From Herbaspirillum sp. meg3 (GTDB taxonomy: Bacteria; Pseudomonadota; Gammaproteobacteria; Burkholderiales; Burkholderiaceae_D): a stretch of DNA of 64,000 nt. The position numbers were made by a program, and so were the translations under genes. The DNA lies in the NCBI RefSeq assembly GCF_002257565.1, contig NZ_CP022736.1:5401799-5465798 (forward strand). Reading direction: 5' to 3'. The notes under the pieces were generated by a model, which searched no databases, was not told the DNA's origin, and worked only from the letters and a program-made list of their open reading frames with translations. This document shows, piece after piece, positions 25,427 through 34,738 of this stretch. How positions within the stretch are numbered: the stretch's first letter is position 1; each line of letters begins with the position of its first letter.

Positions 25427-26017
25427 CTAAGCGGTGACGCTCAAATCCTTTCTCCACGTCTTCGCATGCCGCCCCTCTCCGTAATAGTCATCAATAAAAC
25501 CATGGCTGCTGTCGCACACACGGTCATAAAACGCCCAGCTGCGGCGGTAGCGCGGGCCGCTGTTGATCAGCAGAGTGCGAGCGCCATCTGCTGCGCCCGC
25601 GCGGCAGATCGCTTCCAGCAACATGCGACCGATACCTTGGCCTCGCAGGTAGGCCGTGGCGACGAAGGCGTTGAGCAATTCCACAGAGGCCGCGCCCGGC
25701 GCTGCGGTTATCCCGGCGAAATGCTGCGCCATGCGTTCCTCCGGCACAGCCAGGGCCATGCAGCCGATCGCTGTTCCTTCCGCATTGCATGCCACCAGAT
25801 AGCGCCGCGTGCGTCCAAACTCATCTGCCGCGCCTTGCATGTAGCTCCGGATGGCGTTGACTTCGCTTTCCACCACCTGGCCGCTGTGCAGGTCGCGCAC
25901 ATGTTCACGCAAGACCGGCGTCAGTGCGGCGATGTCTTCAGCTTCCAGCATGCGCACCGAAAATCCGGAATGTGCAGGTGTGCTGGTTCTGTTGCTGCCG
26001 GCTTTCGGGGCGTTCAT
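25427..26017 (-). CDS. GNAT-family N-acetyltransferase
   Basis: A 196-residue acetyltransferase of the GNAT fold, using acetyl-CoA. The acetyl-CoA loop is LRGQGIGRMLLEAICRAG near 125-140, preceded by the beta-strand LLNAFVATAY. An N-terminal Ser/Thr-rich tail of about 18 residues precedes the fold. The segment GPRYRRSWAFYDRVC near 155 is the usual motif B region. The substrate is unknown. It converges on the small gene downstream of the racemase and is otherwise isolated. Confidence 0.88.
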   Translation of the reverse strand: MNAPKAGSNRTSTPAHSGFSVRMLEAEDIAALTPVLREHVRDLHSGQVVESEVNAIRSYMQGAADEFGRTRRYLVACNAEGTAIGCMALAVPEERMAQHFAGITAAPGAASVELLNAFVATAYLRGQGIGRMLLEAICRAGAADGARTLLINSGPRYRRSWAFYDRVCDSSHGFIDDYYGEGRHAKTWRKDLSVTA

Positions 26018-26398
26018 CGCTGACTTTCGTAAAACGGAGGATGCTTACCTTAGCATCGGTGTCGCGCGGTTGTATTGCCGTCATGCAAAAATGCTCCGCA
26101 CCATTTCAGTGTCGACCAGTTCCTGCTGACTCAGACGATGCACCATGCGCGGGCCTTTTTTCGGTTTTTCCTTTCCGGGATCATGCATGCTGCAAAGCGA
26201 TAATCAGCTCTTTGAGAGGGTTTTCTTGTGCGTCGCAGCGGTCAAAAATCTCAACAGTACCCTCGCTAAATCGTTGTTTTTAAAACAGAAATAGTGTCTC
26301 GTCTTCGTTTTTCCATGTCGTTTCCTTCCAAGATATGGCACGATAAATGCATGTCTACTTTGATGTATACATTGGTGCCTACATTTAAAGGAACAACG
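26018..26398. other. Promoter region of the peptide-uptake operon
   Basis: A 381-base gap between divergent genes (the GNAT gene on minus, the binding protein on plus). Its right end holds TGTA/TACA repeats including a perfect palindrome. The rest shows nothing recognisable. Confidence 0.5.
26363..26372. promoter_or_regulatory. Probable GntR operator ATGTATACAT
   Basis: A perfect ten-base palindrome ATGTATACAT, with further TACAT copies nearby (about 26380-26384), lies just upstream of the ribosome site of the peptide-binding protein gene. FadR-type GntR regulators typically bind palindromes of the T-G-T-A-T-A-C-A type. The last gene of this operon (33523) encodes such a regulator. Confidence 0.55.
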
Positions 26399-27907
26399 AT
26401 GACCCAGTCTTTTCTCCCGCTTCAACGTCTTTTCAAGCAACTGGTTGCGGCCGGTGTGCTGACTGCAACTTCCTATGCTGCCGTCGCTGCCACCATCAAC
26501 ATCTCGCTCGATGACGACCCGGGCAAGCTTGATCCGACGCAATCGTCGATGATTGCCGAGCGCATGGTGTATCAAAGCATTTTCGACAAGCTGGTCGATC
26601 TGGATGAAAACGGCAAGATCGTGCCGATGCTGGCGCAGCGCTGGACGATTTCCGACGACCAGAAGACTTACACGCTGTATCTGCAAAAAGGCGTGAAATT
26701 CCAGGACGGCACGCCGTTTAATGCCAAGGCGGTGGAATTCAACCTGCTGCGTGGCCAGGAGAAAAGCTCTCTGCGTCGTAACGAGCTCAAATACATCAAG
26801 CAGATCACCGTGGTTGATGACTCCACCGTCAAGCTGGAACTGACGACACCGTTCGCGCCGTTCATGTCCATCCTGACGGATCGCGCCGGCATGATGTCTT
26901 CGCCGGACGCAGTGAAGAAATTCGGCGACGACTACGTCAACAATCCGGTCGGCACCGGCCCCTTCATCTATAAGGGCCGACTCAAAGGCGCCACCATCAC
27001 GCTGGAAAAGAACCCGCACTACTGGCAAGCCGGTCTGCCCAAAGCCGACGGCGTGACTTACAAGATCATGAGCGACGTCAATGTCGCCTTCAACAATCTG
27101 CGCAGCGGCCAGGTCGATATCACCAACCGTTTTCCGTACAAGGAAATCACCAACATCGAAGCCGGCGCCAAGTACGCCGTTATCAACAAGCCTTCGCTGG
27201 GTTTCCGCGGCTTTTATCTGAATACGTCCAAGCCGCCGTTCGACAAGAAGGAAGTGCGTGAGGCCGTCGATATCCTGATCGACCGCAACGCTATTGCCAA
27301 GGTTGTCTACAACGGCGCCGTCGCCGCCAGCCATTCGCCGTTCAGCAAGGCGCAGTTTGCGCACGGCGATGCCGACACACCGCCGAAGGTCGATGTTGCA
27401 CGCGCCAAGGCCTTGCTCAAGGCCGCTGGCAAAGAAGCTGGTTTCAGCTTCAAGCTGACGCTGCCGACCACGCCGTACGAGTCGCAAGTCGGTCAGATGA
27501 TTCAGGGCATGCTGCGTCCAGCGGGCATCACCGTCACGCTGGAAAAAGCCGAGCTGGCGACCCAGATCGAGTCGGGCAAAGCCGGCACTTATGAAGGCTT
27601 GTTCGTCGGCTGGAGCGGTCGTCCCGATCCGGATCAGAACGTCTACGACTTCGTCGTCACCAACGGTTCGCTGAACTACTCCAAGTATGGCACCAAGGAA
27701 GTCGACGACTTGCTGCAGCAGGCCCGCCTGGAAGGCAATGAGGCCAAGCGCAAGGCAGTCTATGATCAGGCAATGCAGATTCTGGTGAAGGATGTGCCCT
27801 ACATCTATCTGAACCACGACAACGTGCTGTTCGGCATCTCCAAGGCGGTCAAGGGTTTCCGGTATGTGCCGGATGGCGTGATCCGCACGGCGACGCTGGC
27901 GAAGTAA
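26399..27907 (+). CDS. Peptide ABC transporter substrate-binding protein
   Basis: A 502-residue periplasmic family-5 binding protein. A signal peptide of about 31 residues ends in TSYAAVAA. Landmarks are DDPGKLDPTQSSMIAERMVYQ, then LAQRWTISDDQKTYTLYLQKGVKFQDG, and GTGPFIYKGRLKG near 185. It captures small peptides for the permease encoded next. AAAGGA before the ATG at 26399 decides the start, although the frame is open further upstream. It heads an operon of two permeases, two ATPases, a gamma-glutamyltransferase-like enzyme and a GntR regulator, which points to glutathione or other gamma-glutamyl peptides as ligands (compare GsiB). Confidence 0.93.
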   Translation: MTQSFLPLQRLFKQLVAAGVLTATSYAAVAATINISLDDDPGKLDPTQSSMIAERMVYQSIFDKLVDLDENGKIVPMLAQRWTISDDQKTYTLYLQKGVKFQDGTPFNAKAVEFNLLRGQEKSSLRRNELKYIKQITVVDDSTVKLELTTPFAPFMSILTDRAGMMSSPDAVKKFGDDYVNNPVGTGPFIYKGRLKGATITLEKNPHYWQAGLPKADGVTYKIMSDVNVAFNNLRSGQVDITNRFPYKEITNIEAGAKYAVINKPSLGFRGFYLNTSKPPFDKKEVREAVDILIDRNAIAKVVYNGAVAASHSPFSKAQFAHGDADTPPKVDVARAKALLKAAGKEAGFSFKLTLPTTPYESQVGQMIQGMLRPAGITVTLEKAELATQIESGKAGTYEGLFVGWSGRPDPDQNVYDFVVTNGSLNYSKYGTKEVDDLLQQARLEGNEAKRKAVYDQAMQILVKDVPYIYLNHDNVLFGISKAVKGFRYVPDGVIRTATLAK

Positions 27908-28002
27908 GGCATGTTTCATTGGCCGTTGTCCTGACTTTCGTCGGGGCGACGGCGGTGTGATGCTTGCAATGAACGTTCCAATTTGTCACGGCGCTGCTGC
28001 CC

Positions 28003-28941
28003 ATGTCCCCATTACTTAAACGCATCCTGCTGGTCATCCCCACCCTGCTGCTGGTCAGCATGGTGATCTTTTCCCTGCTGGCGATCCTGCCGGGCGATCC
28101 GGTGACCGCCATTCTCGGCCAGGAAGCCACGCCCGAAGCCGCGCTGGCATTGCGCGCGCAACTCGGTCTCGACGATCCGCTATACATGCAATACGGGCGC
28201 TGGCTCGGCGGCGTGCTGCATGGCGATCTGGGCCGCTCTTTCATCGACCGCACGCCGGTCATCGACGTGCTGATGCAACGCCTGCCGGTGACGATTGAAC
28301 TGGCGCTCGGCAGTTTTGCCGTCGGCATTCTGATTGCGGTGCCGGCCGGCATCATGGCGGCAGTGCGTCCGCGCGGCATCGCCAATTATTTCAGCACGCT
28401 GGTGGCGCTGTTTGGTATGTCGGTGCCGCACTTCTGGCTGGGCATGATGTTCATCATCCTGTTCGCGGTCAAACTCGGCTGGCTGCCGGCCTCGGGCTAT
28501 GTGCCGTTCACGGAAGACTGGCGCGGCAATCTGGCGGCGATGTGCATGCCGGTGCTGGCGACCGGCTTGCGCGAATCGGCGATCCTGATGCGCATGGTGC
28601 GCAGCAGCCTGCTCGAAGTACTCAATGAAGATTACATCCGCACCGCCTTCTCCAAAGGCCTCAGGGATTGGCAAGTCGTGATCGGCCACGCGTTGCGCAA
28701 TGCGTTGATTCCAGTGGTGACGGCCAGCGGCCTGATGGTGTCGGGTCTGCTCGGGGGACTGGTGATTACCGAGAGCATTTTCGGTATTCCCGGCATGGGC
28801 AAGATGATCGTTGATGCCATCTTCCAGCGCGACTACGTCATGGTGCAGGGGGGTGTGCTGGCGGCGGCACTGATGGTGGTGATCGTCAATCTGGTGGTGG
28901 ATGTGCTGTACAGCATCATCGATCCGCGCATCGCGAAATGA
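28003..28941 (+). CDS. Peptide ABC transporter permease, DppB/GsiC type
   Basis: A 312-residue inner-membrane permease with six predicted helices, the first at about 5-30 (RILLVIPTLLLVSMVIFSLL). The EAA-type cytoplasmic loop is visible near 205-225 as EDYIRTAFSKGLRDWQV, which contacts the ATPases. The ending VNLVVDVLYSIIDPRI is typical of DppB-like proteins. It pairs with the next permease. The gap of 95 bases after the binding protein is the widest between the transporter genes of this operon. Confidence 0.95.
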   Translation: MSPLLKRILLVIPTLLLVSMVIFSLLAILPGDPVTAILGQEATPEAALALRAQLGLDDPLYMQYGRWLGGVLHGDLGRSFIDRTPVIDVLMQRLPVTIELALGSFAVGILIAVPAGIMAAVRPRGIANYFSTLVALFGMSVPHFWLGMMFIILFAVKLGWLPASGYVPFTEDWRGNLAAMCMPVLATGLRESAILMRMVRSSLLEVLNEDYIRTAFSKGLRDWQVVIGHALRNALIPVVTASGLMVSGLLGGLVITESIFGIPGMGKMIVDAIFQRDYVMVQGGVLAAALMVVIVNLVVDVLYSIIDPRIAK

Positions 28942-28949
28942 GGACAGAC

Positions 28950-29864
28950 ATGGATCAAACCATCGCAAAGAAAAATGGTGCAGCTGCGGTAGCCGGTGTA
29001 GCAGCCGAGGCCCTGCCGCGCCAGCAACGTTTCGTCGGCTTGCGCCGTTTTGCCGGCAACCGTCTGGCTGTGGTCGGCGCGGCCATCATCCTGCTGCTGG
29101 TGCTGGTTGCGATCTTCGCACCGCTGCTGGCGACCAATGACCCGATCTTCGATCAGGACTACGGCAACCTGTTGTCCGGTCCGGACGCGATGCACTGGAT
29201 GGGCACCGACGATCTGGGCCGCGATATCTTTTCACGCATGCTGTACGGTGCGCGCATTTCGCTGCAAGCGGCGCTGATCGCTGTCGGCCTGGCGTTTTGC
29301 GTCGGCGTACCGATCGGCATTGCCAGCGGCTACTTCCGCGGCTTCTGGGATGAGTGGGTGGTGATGCGCGTGGTCGACGCGCTGCAGGCCTTCCCTTCGC
29401 TGATTCTTGCACTGGCCTTGGCAGCGGCTTTGGGCGGTGGTTTCTACAACGCCATGGTGGCAGTCGGCATCGGCTTTGCGCCGGCCTTCATCCGCCTTGC
29501 ACGCGGTCAGGCGCTGAGCATCCGCAATCTCGATTACGTCATGGCGGCGCGCTCTGTCGGTGCCGGGCACATGCGCATCATGTGGCGCTATGTGCTGCCG
29601 AACGCGATGGCGCCACTGGTGATTCAGGCGACCTTCGCCATGGGTTCCGCAATCATCGCCGAAGCGGGTTTGTCCTATCTCGGCCTCGGTGCCAAACCGG
29701 AAGACCCAAGCTGGGGCTCCATGCTGCACATCGCACAAGGCTATCTGAATACCAATCCGACGCTGGCCCTGTGGCCGGGTGTGGCGATCTTTGCGGTGGT
29801 GCTGGGTTTCAATTTGCTCGGCGACGGCATTCGTGAAGTGTTCGATCCAAAGTTATACCGTTAA
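28950..29864 (+). CDS. Peptide ABC transporter permease, DppC/GsiD type
   Basis: A 304-residue permease, partner of the DppB-like protein. After a soluble N-terminal segment, a helix VVGAAIILLLVLVAIFAPLLA is followed by the DppC hallmark MGTDDLGRDIFSRMLYGAR. The EAA loop is LDYVMAARSVGAGHMRIMWRYVLPN. An ATG at 28938 overlaps the previous stop, but the ATG at 28950 has GAGGA five bases upstream and is preferred. The end, FNLLGDGIREVFDPKL, is diagnostic. Confidence 0.95.
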   Translation: MDQTIAKKNGAAAVAGVAAEALPRQQRFVGLRRFAGNRLAVVGAAIILLLVLVAIFAPLLATNDPIFDQDYGNLLSGPDAMHWMGTDDLGRDIFSRMLYGARISLQAALIAVGLAFCVGVPIGIASGYFRGFWDEWVVMRVVDALQAFPSLILALALAAALGGGFYNAMVAVGIGFAPAFIRLARGQALSIRNLDYVMAARSVGAGHMRIMWRYVLPNAMAPLVIQATFAMGSAIIAEAGLSYLGLGAKPEDPSWGSMLHIAQGYLNTNPTLALWPGVAIFAVVLGFNLLGDGIREVFDPKLYR

Positions 29865-29876
29865 AGAGAACCGGCC

Positions 29877-30848
29877 ATGTTGGAAGTCAATAATCTCAAA
29901 GTTGAATTCGTCCGCAACGGCAAGCGTGTCGCGCCTGTTGACGGTGTCTCGTTTTCTGTCGGAGCCAATGAAACCGTCGGCCTGCTCGGTGAGTCCGGCT
30001 GCGGCAAGAGCGTGACCGCACTGTCGATCCTGCGGCTGTTTCCTCTGGCCAGCAAGGCGCAGCTCAGCGGCGCCATCAATTACAACGACGGCATCGCCGC
30101 CAACAATCTGCTGGAAGCCGACGACGCAACCTTGCGTGGTATGCGCGGCAAAGAGATCGCGATGATCTTCCAGGAGCCGATGACCTCGCTCAACCCCTTG
30201 CATCGCATCGGTGATCAGCTGCGCGAGATGTTGCGCGTGCATAGCGATCTCAACCGCAAACAGATCGACGCGCAAGTCATCGCCATGCTGCAACGCGTGG
30301 GTTTGCCGCGTGCTGAGCAACTGGTCAACGACTACCCGCACAGCCTGTCGGGCGGCATGCGCCAGCGTGTGATGATCGCCATGGCTTTGTTGTGCAATCC
30401 GGGCCTGCTGATTTGCGACGAGCCGACGACGGCGCTGGATGTGACGATACAGGCGCAGATTCTTGACCTCATGCGCGAGCTCAAGCGCGAGCATGGCACG
30501 GCTATTTTGATGATCACGCACGATCTCGGCGTCGTGGCGGAGATGTGCGATCGCGTGGTCGTCATGTATGCCGGTCAGGTAGTCGAACAAAGCAGCGTGC
30601 GCGAGTTGTTCGACGCGCCCGCCCATCCCTATACGCAAGCGCTGATGCGCGCCCGCCCTGCCCTCGATGCCACGCCCGGCGAGCCGTTGGAAGCGATTCC
30701 CGGCTCGGTGCCGCTGCCGGGCTCGGTGGAGTTCGGCTGCCGCTTTGCTGCACGTTGTCCGAAGGCGCAAGAGCGCTGCGTCACCGATGCGCCGACGCTC
30801 GACAAAGTGAGCGATGGCCATCTGGCGCGTTGCTGGTATCCGAATTGA
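29877..30848 (+). CDS. Peptide ABC transporter ATPase, DppD type
   Basis: A 323-residue ABC ATPase that powers the two permeases. Walker A is GESGCGKSVTA at 38-48, the signature is SGGMRQRVMIAMAL, Walker B is LICDEPTTALD, and the switch histidine lies in ITHDLG. The oligopeptide-type C-terminal extension has the cysteines FGCRFAARCPKAQERC, as in DppD/OppD. It lies 12 bases after the permease gene in the operon. Confidence 0.95.
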   Translation: MLEVNNLKVEFVRNGKRVAPVDGVSFSVGANETVGLLGESGCGKSVTALSILRLFPLASKAQLSGAINYNDGIAANNLLEADDATLRGMRGKEIAMIFQEPMTSLNPLHRIGDQLREMLRVHSDLNRKQIDAQVIAMLQRVGLPRAEQLVNDYPHSLSGGMRQRVMIAMALLCNPGLLICDEPTTALDVTIQAQILDLMRELKREHGTAILMITHDLGVVAEMCDRVVVMYAGQVVEQSSVRELFDAPAHPYTQALMRARPALDATPGEPLEAIPGSVPLPGSVEFGCRFAARCPKAQERCVTDAPTLDKVSDGHLARCWYPN

Positions 30849-30858
30849 AGAGGCTGTG

Positions 30859-31815
30859 ATGACTGCTCCCCTGCTCCAGGTCTCCGGACTGAAAAAACAT
30901 TTCGCTTCCAGCAAGCGCGGCGCGCCGCCGGTCAAGGCGGTGGACGATGTCTCGTTCTCCATTGAGGAAGGCAAGACCCTCGGCCTGGTCGGCGAATCCG
31001 GCTGCGGCAAGTCGACCACCGGCCGCAGCGTGCTGCGCCTGATCGAACCGACTGCCGGCAGCGTCAACTTCATGGGCGAAGAGATCTCCACGATGCCCTC
31101 CTCTGCCCTGCGCAGCATGCGGCGCAACATGCAGATGGTGTTTCAGGATCCCTTCGCCTCGCTCAATCCGCGCATGACCATCGGCGAAGTATTGGAAGAG
31201 CCGCTGATCGTGCACGGCTTGTTCGACCGCGCCACGCGCAAGCGCAAGGTCGCCGAGATTCTCGACGTCGTGGGTTTGAATCAGGCCTACGCCAGCCGTC
31301 ATCCGCATGAGTTTTCCGGCGGCCAGCGTCAGCGCGTCGGCATTGCGCGCGCGATCATCACGCGGCCGAAACTGGTGGTTGCCGACGAGGCCGTATCGGC
31401 GCTCGACGTATCGATTCAGGCGCAAATTCTTAACCTCTTGCAAGCACTGCAAAAGGACTTCGCCCTCACCTACCTGTTTGTCTCGCACGATCTCGCCGTG
31501 ATCCGTCATGTCAGCGACAGCATCGGCGTGATGTATCTCGGCCGCATGGTGGAATACGGTAGCTGCGAGAGCGTCTACAGCGCGCCCAAGCATCCGTACA
31601 CACAGGCATTGCTGTCGGCGATTCCGCGTGAGCATCCCGATCAGGTGCGCGAACGCATCGTGCTCAAGGGGGGTATTCCCAATCCGGCGTCGCCGCCGAC
31701 CGGCTGCCATTTTCATCCGCGCTGCGCGTCTTGCATGGATGTCTGCAAAACTGAAACACCTCCCCGCGTCGAAACCGCACCGGGCGAATACGTTGCCTGT
31801 CATTTGTATCGTTAA
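30859..31815 (+). CDS. Peptide ABC transporter ATPase, DppF type
   Basis: A 318-residue second ATPase of the transporter. Walker A is GESGCGKST at 45-53, the signature is FSGGQRQRVGIARAI, Walker B is LVVADEAVSALD, where Ala replaces the usual Pro after the Glu as is common in DppF, and the switch is FVSHDLAV. The C-terminal HFHPRCASCMDVC cysteines fit the family. The ATG at 30859, just behind GAAGAGG, is used; the frame is open earlier but overlaps the preceding gene. Confidence 0.95.
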   Translation: MTAPLLQVSGLKKHFASSKRGAPPVKAVDDVSFSIEEGKTLGLVGESGCGKSTTGRSVLRLIEPTAGSVNFMGEEISTMPSSALRSMRRNMQMVFQDPFASLNPRMTIGEVLEEPLIVHGLFDRATRKRKVAEILDVVGLNQAYASRHPHEFSGGQRQRVGIARAIITRPKLVVADEAVSALDVSIQAQILNLLQALQKDFALTYLFVSHDLAVIRHVSDSIGVMYLGRMVEYGSCESVYSAPKHPYTQALLSAIPREHPDQVRERIVLKGGIPNPASPPTGCHFHPRCASCMDVCKTETPPRVETAPGEYVACHLYR

Positions 31816-31856
31816 ACTTTTTCATTCGTCACGACCAGAAAATACGAAAGCATCCT

Positions 31857-33491
31857 ATGTCAACCTTCAACGCCAACCACTATCCCTACGCTTCGCGCCG
31901 CAGCGCGGTCTTTGCCAATCGCGGCATGGTCGCGACCTCGCAGCCGCTGGCTGCACAAGCTGGTCTGCAAGTGCTCCAAGCGGGCGGCAACGCCATCGAT
32001 GCGGCCATCGCCGCCGCTGCCGCATTGACCGTGGTGGAGCCAACTGCCAACGGTATCGGCGGCGACGCGTTCGCGCTGATCTGGCACAAGGGACAACTGC
32101 ATGGATTGAACGCCAGCGGCCCGGCGCCGATGGCGATGTCGCTCGATAAACTGACCGCCGCCGGTCACAAGGAAGTGCCGAAGTACGGTGCCCTGCCCGT
32201 CACCGTGCCCGGCACGCCGTCGGCCTGGGTCACCATGGCTGAACGTTTTGGCCGCATGCCTCTGTCGCGTTCGATGGCCGGTGCCATCAGCCTGGCGCAG
32301 GACGGCTTCCCGATTTCTCCGGTGGTGGCGTTTGCATGGCAACAGGCCTACAAGACCTTCACACGCGAGTTCAAGGAAGAGCATTTCAAATCGTGGTTCG
32401 ATACCTTTGGCGCACGGGATGCAACTGGTAGCCTTGGCCGCGCACCGCAGGCCGGTGAAATCTGGCGTTCGCAAGGTCATGCCACCACGCTGCAATCGAT
32501 TGCCGACGACAACGCACGCAGCTTCTATCAGGGCGCGCTGGCCGAGAAAACCGCAGCCTTCATTCGTGCCGCGGGCGGCTACATGGACGTGGCGGATCTG
32601 GCCAACTATCGTCCGCAATGGGTCGATCCGATCTCATCCAATTATCGCGGTTACGACGTCTGGGAAATTCCACCAAATGGCCATGGTCTGGTGGCCTTGC
32701 TGGCGCTGAACATGTTGAAGGGATTCGACTTCAGCGAACGCGACACCTTGCAAACCTATCACCGCCAGATCGAAGCGATCAAGCTGGCCTATGCCGACGG
32801 TCTGGCGCATATTGCCGACATCGACCACATGCGCGTCTCGGTCAAGGACTTGCTGTCGGATGCCTATGCCGACGAGCGCCGCAAGCTGATCGGCACGCAC
32901 GCCACCTTGCCGGTTGCAGGCGATCCGCCACGCGGCGGTACTGTGTATCTGTGCACGGCCGACAACGAAGGCAACATGGTGTCCTTCATTCAAAGCAACT
33001 ACATGGGTTTCGGCTCTGGTCTGGTGGTGCCGGGTACCGGTATTTCGCTGCACAACCGCGGCAACAATTTCACGCTCGACGCCGCGCATCCAAATTGCCT
33101 GGCGCCGGGCAAGCGTCCGTATCACACCATCATCCCCGGCTTCCTGACCAAGGACAACCAGGCCATCGGTCCGTTCGGTGTGATGGGTGGTTTCATGCAA
33201 CCACAAGGCCACGTGCAGATGGTGATGAACACGGTCGACTTCGGCCTCAATCCGCAGGCATCGCTGGACGCACCACGCTGGGAATGGGAAAGCGGCAACA
33301 AGGTCAGCATCGAACACACCACGGCAGAACATTTGTTCCGCGGCTTGGGTCCGGCCGGTCTTGGTCATCAGGTCAGCTGGTCGGGCAATCAGCTCGGTTT
33401 CGGACGCGGCCAGATCATCTGGCGCGATGCCAACGGTGTGCTATGCGGCGGTACCGAGCCGCGCACCGACGGCTGCGTCGCTGCCTGGTAG
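31857..33491 (+). CDS. Gamma-glutamyltransferase family protein, cytoplasmic
   Basis: A 544-residue Ntn-hydrolase related to gamma-glutamyltranspeptidase, which matures by self-cleavage before a threonine. The large-subunit part starts RGMVATSQPLAAQAG and AGGNAIDAAIAAAAAL. The predicted cleavage site is before Thr362 in PPRGGTVYLC. The small subunit keeps GTGISLHNRGNNF and RPYHTIIP. There is no signal peptide, unlike classical periplasmic GGT, so it should act inside the cell on imported substrate. Its place behind the peptide transporter suggests removal of gamma-glutamyl groups from imported peptides. Related amidohydrolases are an alternative identity. Confidence 0.88.
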   Translation: MSTFNANHYPYASRRSAVFANRGMVATSQPLAAQAGLQVLQAGGNAIDAAIAAAAALTVVEPTANGIGGDAFALIWHKGQLHGLNASGPAPMAMSLDKLTAAGHKEVPKYGALPVTVPGTPSAWVTMAERFGRMPLSRSMAGAISLAQDGFPISPVVAFAWQQAYKTFTREFKEEHFKSWFDTFGARDATGSLGRAPQAGEIWRSQGHATTLQSIADDNARSFYQGALAEKTAAFIRAAGGYMDVADLANYRPQWVDPISSNYRGYDVWEIPPNGHGLVALLALNMLKGFDFSERDTLQTYHRQIEAIKLAYADGLAHIADIDHMRVSVKDLLSDAYADERRKLIGTHATLPVAGDPPRGGTVYLCTADNEGNMVSFIQSNYMGFGSGLVVPGTGISLHNRGNNFTLDAAHPNCLAPGKRPYHTIIPGFLTKDNQAIGPFGVMGGFMQPQGHVQMVMNTVDFGLNPQASLDAPRWEWESGNKVSIEHTTAEHLFRGLGPAGLGHQVSWSGNQLGFGRGQIIWRDANGVLCGGTEPRTDGCVAAW

Positions 33492-33522
33492 ACCCATCCC
33501 TATTGATAAGGCCACGCCGCTC

Positions 33523-34311
33523 ATGCATGCCTCACCCGATCCGTCACTGACGCAGTCCGACAGCGTCGCCGAAGAGCCGGTCAAGGCCTCTTTGCCGGAG
33601 TATGTCTACGCGCGTTTGCGTGAAGACATTTTTGAAATGCGTCTCCTGCCCGGCGACCAGGTGACCGAGACCGAAGTCGCGGCTTACTTCAAGGTCTCGC
33701 GCACACCGGTGCGCGAGGCTTTGCAACGCTTGCAAAGCGACGGCCTGATGCAGGGATATGTGCGCGGCGGCTGGGAAGTCGTGCCGATGGATTTCAAACG
33801 CTTCGCCGACTTGTATGAGTTGCGCCAGCTGATCGAAGTGCATGCCGTCACACGACTGTGCGCGTCGCCGGAAGCGGGAAAACGCAGCATCGACATGGCG
33901 CAGATCAACGCGCTGAAAGCGGACTGGTGCGTACCGCCGGAACAACGCCTGACCGACGGCCGCGCGGTTGCCGCACTGGACGAATGCTTCCATCAGACGC
34001 TGGTGCGCGCCACCGGCAATCAGGAAATGGCCAGCGCCTTCGACCGTCTCACCGATCGCATCCGCATCGTGCGGCGGCTCGACTTTGTATACGGCGATTG
34101 CGTGGGATCGACCTACGAGGAACATGCTGCTATCCTTGCGCAAATCGACGCCCGCGCCGGAGATGAAGCTGTCAGACTCATAACCGACCACATCGCCGGC
34201 AGCCACGCGGAAGTCAATCAGATCACCTTGCATCGCCTGCACAGCGCGCGCGCCTCCGCCGCCACTGAGCGCCTGCCTTACGTCACTGTGAGAGTCATGC
34301 GCTCATTCTGA
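33523..34311 (+). CDS. GntR-family regulator (FCD type)
   Basis: A 262-residue GntR regulator with an N-terminal winged helix (VYARLREDIFEMRLLPGDQVTE, VSRTPVREALQRLQSDGLM) and an all-helical FCD ligand domain. The FCD part includes RQLIEVHAVTRLC, the metal-type residues DECFHQTLVRATGN, and the later EEHAAILAQI and DHIAGSH. It is the last gene of the peptide-uptake operon, 31 bases after the gamma-glutamyltransferase-like gene, and likely represses it through the ATGTATACAT palindrome at 26363. The inducer may be a gamma-glutamyl compound. Confidence 0.92.
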   Translation: MHASPDPSLTQSDSVAEEPVKASLPEYVYARLREDIFEMRLLPGDQVTETEVAAYFKVSRTPVREALQRLQSDGLMQGYVRGGWEVVPMDFKRFADLYELRQLIEVHAVTRLCASPEAGKRSIDMAQINALKADWCVPPEQRLTDGRAVAALDECFHQTLVRATGNQEMASAFDRLTDRIRIVRRLDFVYGDCVGSTYEEHAAILAQIDARAGDEAVRLITDHIAGSHAEVNQITLHRLHSARASAATERLPYVTVRVMRSF

Positions 34312-34738
34312 CGGCGGCGTTGCAAGCAGCGTTGAAAGCAGATGCGGCCCCACGAAAAAAGTCCGTCATCGATTACGCGATAACGGACAAGTCGGTCTTT
34401 GCGACCGATGAGGAGACACAGGAATGTGTCAACTTCATCCTAAAGTGTTATTGAAAATGCAATCCGGTGAGGAGCTTGTGGTTCCTGTGGCTGTTCGCTC
34501 AATGATGCGTACTTGCCACACATTGGTTCCTGCAGCCCATCGTTCGTCAGTGAGTGGCTGCGTTGCCCAGGCAAGCGCTTGTATGGAACAGTCATTCAGC
34601 ATCACCGTCTTTGTAAGTCCTGATTTGTAGTGTTGTAGCCAGTAGTGAGAATGCGTCCTTCATTGATCCGTGCAGATGGATCGTATGGACGGCATTTTTT
34701 CATCAGCCACTTAGCCACATGACAAGAAGGAGAAAGAC
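34312..34738. other. Intergenic region with a hairpin and a doubtful small frame
   Basis: Bases 34361-34371 and 34378-34388 form an 11-base stem with one mismatch and a six-base loop. The stem is preceded by an A-run, so it would look like a terminator on the minus strand. A 68-codon frame at 34424-34630 starts eight bases after GAGGAG; its product is unremarkable and is not called as a gene. Confidence 0.45.

Noticed and set aside
34424..34630. A 68-codon frame behind the GntR gene
   Set aside because: GAGGAG stands at a fair distance from the ATG, but the product has no feature suggestive of a protein under selection, and a hairpin lies just upstream.
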